Positions 46,201-53,500 of a stretch of DNA of 64,000 nt are shown here, in pieces. Position numbers and translations under genes: made by a program. Within the stretch, counting starts at the first letter, position 1; the number at the start of each line of letters is the position of its first letter. This stretch comes from Limosilactobacillus rudii (GTDB lineage: Bacteria > Bacillota > Bacilli > Lactobacillales > Lactobacillaceae), in contig NZ_JACIVB010000054.1 of assembly GCF_014145455.1 (NCBI RefSeq), forward strand, positions 248,001 through 312,000. The letters run 5' to 3'. A model generated the notes under the pieces. That model did not search any database and was not told the origin of the DNA. It worked only from the letters and a program-made list of their open reading frames with translations.

Positions 46201-47110
46201 CAATGAGATTGGTTCGGAAGTCATTAGTGGTCAAACCGGTGAACAAATCAAGATAACGCCACGGATTCCGGCTGGCTGGCAACCAGTGCCCGGACAGGAG
46301 ATTCCAACTACGGTAACGGTTACTGATAAGGGAATTCCAACGGTAGTAATCAAGATTGAACACAAGACAATTCTGGTTAAGCCAGGGGAAAAGGCACCGA
46401 CCGGACCAGTACCGGGAACGCCGAGTGCAAATTATGATCAGATGGAGAAATTGGTTGTAAAGCCAACGCGGACAATTATAATTAATTATCCAGACGGCAG
46501 TCATAAGCGGGTTGTACAAACTGTAAGCTTTACGCGGACAGCAACCTTTGATGAAGTTACTGGCAAGGCAACTTATAGTTCATGGGTAGCAGCTGCCAAG
46601 CCTGAGTGGCCAATGTATGATGTACCGGCAGTTGAAGGCTATACTGCTAGTCAACAGAGTGTTGCCGCGGAAACAGTAACACCACAGACGGGTGATCAAA
46701 CAATTACGATTTCATATAAAGAAAATAGTAAGCCAGATCAACCGGTAACGCCAGGTAAGCCTGCCCAACCAATAGTGCCAGATGAACCTACTCAGCCAAG
46801 TCAACCGCAACAACCAAATACGCCTATTCAACCAGCAACACCTGGACAGCCGACGAATCCAGGTCAACCTGTTCCATCCTCTCCAAGCCAAGGAGAAGGG
46901 ACGAATAAGTCAGAAACAACGGTTAAAAGGGTTGCAAATGATCACTTTGTTTCTGCTCAATTAGCTAACCACGTAGGGCAGAAGAAACAGACTCTTCCAC
47001 AGACTGGTAATACTAATGAGCATAAGTCAACTATTATTGGCTTTGCGATCGCTAGTCTAGCTGGCATCTTTGGCCTAACAGGAGCAAAGAAAAAACGTGA
47101 TCAAAAATAA
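31247..47110 (+). CDS. Giant LPQTG-anchored adhesin with KxYKxGKxW signal and MBG/MucBP repeats
   Basis: A cell-wall protein of 5287 residues. The N terminus has a KxYKxGKxW-type signal (KLYKAKKQW, then ITACATFMLAFGATALVNTSVQA). Residues about 50-200 are Gln/Thr/Ser-rich stalk. Rib-like domains occur near 205-285 and 660-905. MucBP-type domains follow from about 1026 to 1825. About 20 MBG-like repeats of 95-120 residues fill about 1826-4020, each with a Y-N/D-G start and an AGTY core. Six MucBP/Mub-type repeats alternate in two types from about 4020 to 5160. A Pro-rich wall region leads to LPQTG at 5250-5254, a hydrophobic stretch and KKKRDQK. Sortase A would fix it to peptidoglycan. Likely roles are mucus, host-cell or biofilm adhesion. 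GAGAGGGG precedes the ATG. Confidence 0.93.
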   Translation: MSKNNPLKRMVPEKRNYKLYKAKKQWITACATFMLAFGATALVNTSVQADVKGKTATPVEEVSAVSTSASNEDEQSATSQAKVVTDSQADESKQQTTENNQSVADSQNKKDPQNNQGKQPTTTNPTAQSNTDKATSQSPANTNKQPDSQQTVENDEGTTANSSQNSTADPANQSLDLAKNKTTAKIDPKTLAASKAKTQNITPIAYSSTGQSVYVLPGTNLTNDAAKFIANSKELEEAGAKISWQTVPEIPATYNPNGDMYSGTVLVTYADGTNAVVDVTDISLEATVVLNSSQYYYVPEVNEQVDDLNTPDANGNSLNTILNNGYTIDPTGVTAKLLSPLDTSEEGIHWADVQITDHGQVISAGDMYAGSPASYVIGDPYTVKIPYLVKGLKVRDDIPKDANGNPVINAQLATGPLTNADTQLAFDPVALASNNNAVGEYFYQDYALAYALGIKASFTDWTAPTDLATAKTNHFALTLSGAPNADKQTVDVNYVAAPTSDPIYLFNYNKMGYQAPAYVQNMNKVRELAKDGYLTKGVHIELPDGTSISPSDISINKVAPVGGFRSGKFFATYTATLNPTLNKAGQPLIWSNAAFSGNVASADFANEVNHWYQVTNNTSTASFKSLSGNTWQNNTNTVTVLAPTVRTSDNTILDLTDATKPYVYDNDALSTLVTNPATVAAVHKDYPTWNTLNEPNQLPDGKWPTGTTFEWLGKDSRPATLSFTKAGESQTGSIKITLPSGSEFTVENVTVTSKANVKAESKTVDYGTTLTAEQLVANKSVFPDGTTYQFVNGTEPTWNKAGSYNNVQITATYKDAAGKDITTPVATCAVAINDTRNITVLEGSTVPLPDSVLNFGKGWEEHTATWTKDINTDSINQGEITVHYPSSNLDQVIRVFVTVIPKQTAISGEEFKTNGTKFDGTSGSIANGTENQGSILINNGGQAVSYDTYNKGGTEGEPSTFKQTATNYTPTYSLTGLQTNKDGSLVSGPQNVTVRVSVPKGTIGAQVDSNGNYYYDVATNIVVAQPVTFELVDDDENGKVLSSQTQQFIKDQATTIAPVLTIPENYELAENQTLPTTYSLKNYSATNIIEKIHLIHKTETVDPTDPDTNPTKDTNWFKNQGLIKDVTRTINYEGLTADQLAEIPDSEKTQTVEFTRTAKYDLVTGKIVVGSEGDWTVKGTDNFAGFKPTKFDKLGVKSITDAAGQSIETQNGQVPEVTGVTDETKNSTITVTYTEGQNVTFEFVDVYNNDEVVGQTYDQVFVPGQDTKLNFTMTLPAGKEGVYNYVLADGATIPTSYTLDKFTDTSIVVKVGVHQSMHFTIKVHDETENKDIGSVVVPTANAGNGGYDPNFKSQLQSQLPAGVTTGDYESVSVSGVPDGATFTGNYEKPLTDATTEWWVPNYKWDKTTAVEKALTGATITINVKHKIQETTEQQTRTATVNYVKAKVNDDGTYTEDGNAFGPAVVDVYYSRTKKEDLVTKKSTYTPWLWDTTQGDHGYHVASGKWTNLPQEWGAVTADVPTLNGYTAAVVTDKSGKPANEFVYPTWNGEKTDPKQASLAYTKDATAYEAQPVHTVLYIPVETQSRTVTAKFKIAGGDRDGQEIAPEAQAQIFYNRTGALNVNNNTITYGDWAWDDNAGDKNTPGFHVISGSWTFSKTAGNTWQVNVPTIDGYTAVTINNTDSYSTFTFASPSYYTNTQFTNSTANQWFMRNELTTYYVPNSMLNKLVTRTITITEPGKEPTTQTQKVTLTRSAKVNNDDTGVVYGDWSTGNWVAQDVPTHEGYTLSVTQTVDGKTTPIELVNGQVPVETVNGTTQDTTINITYGAVATAKLTGNGSSTYNGQAITNTELNNGLHVTVTGPTANSGIYTLQSGDVEFSTDGTNWTTTMPTNAGDYQVRLTDQGENGIRSQFGNNSIIWTDGDKSTITSDATWIINKLASDSVMANAKTGNYEMTYNGAAPSSIDPSKFTFTTTVNGKTVTLKSDDLTSADFSWVDGSAPVNVGTYQVKLNADGLTKLQADNPNFTLTNTGNGTFTINQASASAVLSGSGTRAYNGSAVTVDDLNASGDGNNITLTLHYPKNGDANYSTTVKLSAGDFTWNTPDGSAPVNASASAYTINLNNDAIQKIINQAVGTGQNGVSNVKFANDAIRGTASYTITPLSTAAVLANTEAGNYGKVYDAQVTNQIDPAKFQITATVNGKVVTLNTTGLTGGSYEWVNATGNPLAENPKSVGTYYVKLTDAGFTTLKADTPNFTLTNTGLGIYTITPANATATLSGSNSKVYDGSAISTTDVNNGGDIKVSVNFPGVDGQTYTLKQGDYTISSNATDAGDYTITLTDAGIANIENYIKSLAGSGQKKQSNVEFAADAVSGTANFTITPSANVVSVGGTQTETYKGSAYNVVYNADGTNSVTVSIAKADGNTTGALASLTKVQLGSDDFEITDGSAINAGSYKVALTTAGLAKVQNALGKNYTVSASDTTGTLQIDKATGSVTFSGNPTKTYDGSPISDYLSKYKIVLDAPNNPSFTLKQGDIEFKVNGQWTTEAPANVGKYEVRLSQQGWNNIKKINSDNVKWAATASAGEGTYTITQAQVTAALSGSNSRAYNGSAVTTADLYADGSTIKVVIDGTGIANLPKTFTLTDGDYQWQTTDNAAPKNVGTYTIKLTASGIENIQKQINQAVGSGNVALITTADNAGSASFEIKQAVASNVQLYGHEQSTYDGSPVSFVPTDTEAKKNYGFNNVENLTVPTFTSDDFSWYDADGNAISAPTNAGTYYLKLNDQGKTAFANANPNYTFEDQGKSTITGQITYVINPAALVIGVSGSASKVYDGEDAVITQDQIDSGQIKLVWGNSETEPTGLGQFTLTPDDLEVVDSEGKVAKEANAGENADGSPVKGTPYQVRLTAAAIEKIKQLSGANNYTISQTKDSSGDYYIYEHKAEVTLTGNQTTVYGTALPFDPSKYTLDFTNWVDAGPAPVLTWKDGKLYNNGVDTGISWTAGDLYVVGYPNGGVPTDVGNYAVKISKSLTDKLRQLFPNYDFSGNVGKNGTVAQSNNTDVVEPSHTPASYVITPAVTTVTINGAEHVKYGNSTAIQDGQYTASVTAPVNGVETPVVTKVALTAADLTTVPANSDVGSYTIKLTAAGLVKIQDAITGHGDVTKNYNWKQAASARASFYVNQMPVTIAVSGKNSVTYGSSEWLNAIKANPSDYTLTVTTENGTKLNYTAQDGDLVFSQMPGNVDTYQVELSAQGLANIEQALGTNYAYPQTAANVTAKGTFTVNQGQATVTLKGSDGKTYDAKQTLPAGLDLSKYSVEATVYSPDGKSQTLTLTNDDLKIVGNATNVGTYQVELSQAGQEKLKNLTGNNGANYKWTFDTNADYKITAAEATAELEGTNEKVFDGQPVTTAEVNSNGQILVHFTFPGSTTASTYTLQDDDYTWADGSAPTNAGTYTINLNKDAILQHLQNALNNQAGAGNVTINTGDLSGTATFKITPKEITNVTISGDDQSKIYDGKGASLDVSGLTIKADGTVTDKPLVDTDIKASDFDWYDGDTKLDSVPTDAGTYQARLKASVLKDLQSANPDYSFNAVNGVINYTINPAKASATISGSGMRDYNAQGTSIADVLNDVSWTPTGLVTGQDLNLTGISADSYVWYSRDAQGNLVAMTGNPTNAGTYYLKLSDAAIAQIKKDNPNYSFADNAITGEYTYTINAVTGDATLSGSNSKTYDGQPVSTAEIDSANGNIIVKFTFPGSTVQSTYTLQDGNYTWENNENPVNAGTYTLKLSDQGLAHLQDAVNAYAGSGNVVLSADSLKGSATFTIDQKPLAVNLTDKATTPDGKTYDGQPAIINHDEAKFNADGLIDGESLNTTNLTDADYEWVDADGKKIDAPTDAGTYYIALTKAGLAQLQKANPNYKITEQGRFKYVIVQAAATVTIGGSQESTSTEIDPSKFPTTLTLGNNPGTSVSGLTADDYQFVDDQGNPIPTPTEAGTYKVALTPAAIAKLQKDNPNYKIPASTTAPFTLDATLNIIFQDADEDNAQVGKTLTKSGAAESQIDLGLTIPAGYKLATGQKPLAELNNYTFGKALTQYLYIKLAHKTRDVTPTDPIKPGEKTPTDKVIDGAHESDLNETITRTINITYPAGRQPAGDPTTVKQNVSFERTATVDEVTGKVTYGKWTFTKSNAKNGNAQWDAYTAPVVDGYTAKITDGDKSIESIDKTEVTDKTKSVVITISYTANKQSVTIKFVDDNKDGKQVDSNITKNGVTDQTIDNLDLSVPEHYELATGQKLPTSYKFTAAKDQVITIHLIEKKVTVDPIDPKTNPTKDLSWFTNRGLKHEVTRTIKLADGTVLETQPATITRTATYNEVTGDLTNFSEWTKASWPGYQVPNKPGYTAKIEQTIDNQTTTINSIDKVAITAETKPETITIAYTANEQTGKISYVDGNGNEISTTPISGKTDETVDVTPNIPVGWEEVPGQDIPKTVKATPDGVPTVTIKIQHKTILVTPETPEKDIPTGKVPGDPTKTYEKMESLTVTPRRTITVELPDGIKKKVMQTVEFTRTATFDEVTGKISYSDWKVAKSDAKDKTAQWDAYTAPAVDGYTADKTISAQKVNATDGDASVNISYTANQQAVTIKFVDDKDQQVGAAIVKTGVTDETISDLDLTVPAHYKLATGQQLPTSYTFTADKDQSLTIHLTAKLIKVDPTDPQTNPDPSDPNWFINHELSHTATRTILNGDAKPVEQSATITRTATYNEVTGELTNLGAWTNDSWSAYQVANKPGYTAKLEQTLDGRTSTINSIDKVSITPETKNVTVVITYLANEQTGQIIYQDKDGKEISHTDISGKTGETVKVTPVIPTNWQIIPGQNIPESVVAGPDGIKPIVIVIEPQVETSQQTKTITRTIIEHLPSGDKKIVQTVSLTGTEKKNMVTGDTTVSWNTGKFDAYTPTKIDGYTANLSQLAMENVTASTTDQTIVINYTPNKHENKIIYRNNDGNEIGSEVISGQTGEQIKITPRIPAGWQPVPGQEIPTTVTVTDKGIPTVVIKIEHKTILVKPGEKAPTGPVPGTPSANYDQMEKLVVKPTRTIIINYPDGSHKRVVQTVSFTRTATFDEVTGKATYSSWVAAAKPEWPMYDVPAVEGYTASQQSVAAETVTPQTGDQTITISYKENSKPDQPVTPGKPAQPIVPDEPTQPSQPQQPNTPIQPATPGQPTNPGQPVPSSPSQGEGTNKSETTVKRVANDHFVSAQLANHVGQKKQTLPQTGNTNEHKSTIIGFAIASLAGIFGLTGAKKKRDQK

Positions 47111-47122
47111 TAAGCGATAAAT

Positions 47123-47170
47123 AAAAGTCAGATAATGAACGTTTTTGGTTCGTTACCTGGCTTTTTATTT
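47123..47170 (+). terminator. Terminator after the first giant adhesin gene
   Basis: AGTCAGATAATGAAC pairs with GTTCGTTACCTGGCT with three G-U pairs, followed by TTTTTATTTT. Confidence 0.85.
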
Positions 47171-47549
47171 TGGATTAGTACATGTTTAATGAATAAAAGA
47201 ATTGTAAAGTAAATTTGCTGGGGATGATATCACAAAATATTATAATATTAGTTTTATGTAATTATCTCCTGATAGGGAAAATAGTGTAGAGACATATAGT
47301 GAATGAATGATGAATTTATCATTTGTTGAAAAAAGATAATAAAAAATTAAATAAATTTTATAAAGTGATAAACCCTTGTCAGGTATAGATTGTTTAATGC
47401 TTTAATTAAATTAAGTGAGTAGGCAGCTTAAATCAAACAATACTTTGAGCTGTGTTTTAAAACAAAACAAGTATCATGGATTTATATGAGTTATGCGAGC
47501 TATTTATTATAGTGTGATGCGACAAATATAAAACGAGGGGGAAGCCAAA
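47171..47549. other. AT-rich leader of the second giant adhesin gene
   Basis: No reading frame with a ribosome binding site. TATAGT near 47507 could be a -10, with a weak -35. The gene's ribosome binding site GAGGGGGAAG lies just before 47550. Confidence 0.4.
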
Positions 47550-50500
47550 ATGTTATCGCATAATAACCGAGAAGAACAATTTAAGAAATATGAACCGAAA
47601 AAGCAACGGTACACCATTAAGAAATTATCTGTTGGTGTAGCGTCTGTATTGTTAGGGATTACTTTTGCTAATGGAGTTTCAGCTGATACTACTGATGCAA
47701 ATGCTAATGCTGACTCAGCAGGAAGCGACTCAGCAGAACAAACTGATCATAATTTAGTGTTAAATTCTGCTAGTGCATCAACCTTAAAAGAGGCGACTGC
47801 TGCTAACCAAGCTAATAGTGCATCAGCTGCTGTCCAAAACCCAGCAGGTGATATCAAGACGCCACAAGCTAACACTTATGAAGCTACTGTTAGCGCTGCT
47901 GTTGCTAATGAATTACAGGAAAATTCCAGTGCGACTAGCCAAAGTACCAGTGCAGACCAACCAACAAGCAATGCACAATCTACTAGCACTGTAGCTGACC
48001 AAAGTGCTGTTAACTCCACAGCATCTCAATCAGTGCAGACACAAAGCTTTGATGTTGCTCAAGCTAGTGCGAATGCAGCTAATATTGACTATGCTAATGT
48101 CTTTACGAGTTTATTGGCATCTACGTCAAATACTAGCGATGCTGCGGTTAATATTTCCACTTATCAGCCAAACTTTAATATTCAAAATCAAAGTAATTAC
48201 TCTAGTGACTATAGCTTCTTACCATCAACTCAACGAGGTTACCAGCAATGGAGAGATGGTAGTACTATTTTAACTTTTGCCACCGATGCAAATGATCCTG
48301 GTCAAAATATTTACTTCTATGTTAATGGAAGACTAAAAGCAACTTCTGTGGCTGGTGCGTCAACTGGTGGTTGGAGCGGCTCTGTAAATATTAGTAGGAC
48401 TAATGGTGATAACAATATTGCAGGGAGATATAATGCTTCTCAGCAGGTTATTACTATTGGAAAGTATAAATATACGAGAGTTACGTTAACTTCCGCTGAT
48501 GGCAAGAAAGTTGTTAATATTCCAACAACTGGTGCCTTTACAACAGGTGGTCAAAATCTAGTTCCACTTCACGTTGGTGATTCTCCAATGGCACAACAAC
48601 ATTGGAACAGTGGTGGTGGTATCACTCCAGGTAAGGCCCAACAAACTATTTGGTACGTCGATGCTAATACTGGTGAAGTGATGGCCCATAAGTCATCAGG
48701 TCAAGTCTTTGCTGGTCAGAGTTATGACGTAAGTAATGATGGTCCAGATAAGATTACTTATGATGGCAAAAGTTATGAAAAAGTTGATAAGAGTAAGGCT
48801 ACTAATGCCGCTCTTAATGCCGTTTTGACGACTAATAATGGTATTGATATTAAGGTTAAAGATGTTATTGATACTCCCCTTACTGGTACACTTGGTAGCT
48901 ACCGGATGGGTGACATTAGTGTGGGTAATACTGACTACGGTCCTTCCCGTGTTTACATTGCTCAACAGATTGATAATGACGGTACAATTTCATTAAACAC
49001 TTATGATACTCAGCCAAGTGATTTAGGAGGTATGGATTATAAGTTTGTAGCTGGCATTTCACCACAAAGCTTGGCTTCAGGTGAAACGGCTCAAGGTGCA
49101 AGTTCTGCCTACTACAACGCTCATACTCCTGGTAATCGGGATATTGTCTTCTTATATGCTGAAAAGCAAAACGCAACTATTTCATTTATTGATGATGACA
49201 CTGGCAAATCATTGTCACCAACACAAAATGCTTCTGGAAATGCAGGTTCACAAATTAGCTTTACTGGAGCCGCTAATACTGTCTCAGGTATTTTACAAGA
49301 CGGCTACACTTATGTACAAACAAGTGGTAATGGTGTAATCGGTGGTAATACTGGTAGTTATAATAGTGTTAACTTCCCAGTGTACGACAATGACAATAAC
49401 ACTACGCAATCATTTGTTGTTCATTTTAAGAAGGCGTCAACACCTACTACTAATACCTACAAGCAAGGCAATACAGAAACTAAGACCATTTACCGGACAA
49501 TTAACTACTACGACAAGTTAACTGGTCAAAAGATTCCTAGTGATTTGATTACAACTAATCCGGTAAAGGATGAAGTTACATTTACTCGTACCAAAGTATT
49601 GGATCAAAACGGTAAGGTAGTTGGATATGGTACTGTTTCTAATGATGGTAAGAGCTTTAAATCTCAGGATTGGCACACTGAGTATGGTGAACCTTCAACA
49701 CAGTTTGACGCTAAGAGATCTCAAGACTTATCAGCATACAACTATACTGCACCGGAGTTTAATGATGGTACTTCAGCTAATATTGTTGATGCTCATGAAG
49801 TAACTCCAGAGACTGGTGACTTGGTTTACAACGTTTACTACGGTCACAAGACTGAACCAGTTAAGACTACTGAAAATGTAATTCGTCATTTCCACTACAT
49901 TTTTACTGATGGCACTACACCAAGTTCGCACTTAACTCCACAAACGGACCAAACAGTAACCTTTAACGGTACTGCAACGAAGGACTTAGTAACTGGTCAA
50001 ACAGGTCCAACGACTTGGAACCCATCAACTGGTACTTTAGCTTATGTTGCTGGTCAACAAGTTCCTGGCTACACGCTTGTAGGCTACGTAAATGCTAATG
50101 CAGATGGTAGTGCTAGTGCAGTACCTGTAGACCCAACTTCATCAGATATTGATGTAACCCTTGTTTACACACCAAATGCCAAGCCGGTTGAAACTAAGCA
50201 ACAAGCTAAGGTAGTTATTTACGATAAGACTGATAACAACAAGGAATTAACTCACTTTAACAATGATAGTGGTAAAGCTGGGGATGCAATTAGCTTTGAC
50301 GGTGAACCTGAAACGCTCCAAGGCTTCTTGAATGCCGGTTACAAGTTTGATAGTGCAGTTAATGATAATGGTAATACGATTGCTTCTAACGCAAATAATA
50401 TCAACTTCGGTAACTTCGACAATGTTGACGGTAATGTTCAAGGCTTCAAGATTTACCTTGTTCACGGCACTAAGGACACTACTGAAAAGGCAACTACTAA

Positions 50501-53500
50501 TGCCCACGTTCATTATGTAATTGCAGGTAACGATGCTAACAAGCCAGCTGCTCCAGCCGATAGCCCATTACAAACAATTAATTGGACTCGGACAAACACT
50601 ACTGACCTGGTAAACGGTAACGTGACTGAAGGTAACTGGACACCTGACAAGGGTAGTTTCACTAGTGTAACTTCACCAACTGTTGAAAACTACACTCCAG
50701 ACCAACAAGTTGCTAACTTTACAACGCCGCAACCAAACCGTGACCAATTAGTAACGGTTGTTTACAGTAAGAACCCAGAAACTACGCAAAAGGCTGACTT
50801 AATTGTTTACGACAAGACCGATAACAATAAGCAATTAAACAACTTCGATAACAGCGGTAAGACTGGTACTCAAATTTCATTCAGTGGTGCTGCAAATTAC
50901 GTTGCGGACTTAATTTCTAAGGGTTACAAGATCGATAGTTTTGTCAATGATCACAACCAAACTGCATACCCAACTTCATATGGCGAGATTATTTACGACA
51001 ACTTCGATAACAACGCTGCTAGTGATCAACACTTCAAGTTGTACTTAGTTCACGATACTGAAAATACAACTGAAAACAAGAACACTACTTCAACTGTTCA
51101 CTATGTTGTATCTGATGGTCAGGCAACTCCACCAGCAGACCACGTTGAAACGATCAGTTGGACTCGGCCGGTAACTAAGGATAAGGTAACCGGTACAACT
51201 ACATCAACTGGTAACTGGACAACTCCAGGTCACTACAACAATGTGCCAACTCCAAACTTGGAAGGCTACACACCAGACCGAAATAATGTTCCAGCACCAA
51301 CACCAAATCCAAATGAGAATCCACGGACTGTTGTTACTTACAATCCTAAGACTCCAGAAGCACCAACTTACACCGGTACGACTGAGACTAAGCAAGTAAC
51401 CCGGACTATTAACTACTATGACCGGGTTACTGGCGAACGGATTCCAGCAAGTTTGGCTAATACCAACGTTCAAACTGTAACCTTAAGTCGGACTCATGTT
51501 GTATCATCAACTGGTCAGGACATGGGTTACGGTACTGTCAGTGCAGATGGTAAGACCTTTACTAAAGCAACTACTACTGATGGCTGGAACACTGGTAACT
51601 GGACGAACGTTGTTTCACCAGACCTGACTAACGCTGGTTATACTGCTCCAGATAAGAGTGCAGTTGCAGATCAAACAGTTGACTCAACCACTAATGATCA
51701 AAACGTAAATGTATACTATGGTCACCAAACCGTTGTGGTTACGCCAAATGACCCGCACAACCCAGGTGGCAACATTAATCCAAATGACCCCCGGAATAAC
51801 CCATCAACTTATCCAGATGGTTTAACTCGTAATGACCTTCAACAACAAGTAACGCGGACTGTTCACTATGTTGGGGTAAATGAAGATGGCTCAACTACAC
51901 CGGTAAATGGTGCGCCAGATGGTAATAACACTTACAAGCAAAAGGTAAACTTTGAACGTCATGCAGTTGTTGATAGGGTAACTGGTAATATCCTTGGTTA
52001 CACCACTGATAACACTGCCAACATTGCAACAACTGATGCTTCACGGGCATGGTTACCAGCTACGCAAACGATGGGTTCAGTTGATTCAAAGGCTCCGAGT
52101 GAAGTAGGCTTTGATAATGTTGATGTTAAGACTGTAGGTAGCATGACTGTCTACCCTGGTCAACAGATTGCTGACGTAACTGTAACTTACACCAAGAATA
52201 AGACACCAGAAGTAAACCAAAATGCTGACTTGAAGATCATTGACCGTAACGATCCACAAAACCAAGTTGTTTTGGCTGGCTACAGCATTAATGACAAGCC
52301 TGGTACGCAAATTACCTTTAGTGGTTCACAGTCTGCTCTTGATAACTACCTCAAGCAGGGTTACACCTTTGACGGTACTTCCGGCAATATGACTGGTAAT
52401 GAAACTCAAGGCTTTGTTTACCCAACTCTTGATAACGATGCTTCAAGTGACCAACACTTTGTTATCTACTTGAATCATGGAACTGAAAACAAGATCGAAA
52501 CGGCTACTGCTAATGCGCATGTTCACTACATTGTTGCTGATGGTGGTGTTCAAGCTCCTGCTGACAGTACGACCCAAACAATTAACTGGAGTCGGACAAA
52601 CACGGTCGACAAGGTTAATGGCAAGACGGTCGCTGAAGGTCAATGGACTCAAACTAAACCAAGTTTTGATGACGTTAAATCACCAGAACTTAAGGGTTAC
52701 ACCCCAAGTCAAGCTAACGTTCAATTTGCTACACCAGTAAGGAACCAAAACCAAATCGTTAATGTTGTCTACAATAAGAACCAAGCTGAAAAGGCTAACC
52801 TTCATATTATTGATATCTCTGATGGTAACAAAGAAATTAACCAATTCCATGCTTCCGGTGACGATAACACTGCTGTGACATTTAATGGAGCCCAACCAAC
52901 TGTTGATGCATTAGTTAAGGCTGGTTATAAGGTTACTGAAATTGCTCAAGCAACTAGTGATCCTAAAAACCCAACTAAGTACAGTACTGATTATGCAACT
53001 GCTTCAAGTCAATGGACATTTGACGATAAGCCAGGCGTAGATCAAGAGTTCTATGTCTTCTTACAGCATGACTATACGCCAATCAATCCAACTAACGCAT
53101 TTGGTCGTAATGATTTGACCCGTGAAGTGACTGAAACTGTTCACTATGTCAATGAAGAAACTGGTCAACCAGTTGCCACTGACTACACCAACAAGGCAAC
53201 CTTTACTGGCCAAGGCATGGTCGATAAGGTAACTGGCAAGATGGTGGCAATTAAGAGTGTTGAAAATGGTCAAATTACCTATGACTATGATGTTGCTAAG
53301 GAAATTAATATTGCGGACGCCAAGGAAAGCGACTTTGCATGGAGTGAACCAACAACCTTTAATAAGGTAACTTCTCCAATTATCAACGGCTACACAATTG
53401 ATGCAGCTAAGACTACGCCAAGTGACTTAGCTGATGGTAATGACATCAAGGAAATTACTAATGTTACCTACAACCATGGCAATGTCGAAGCGACTGTCTA

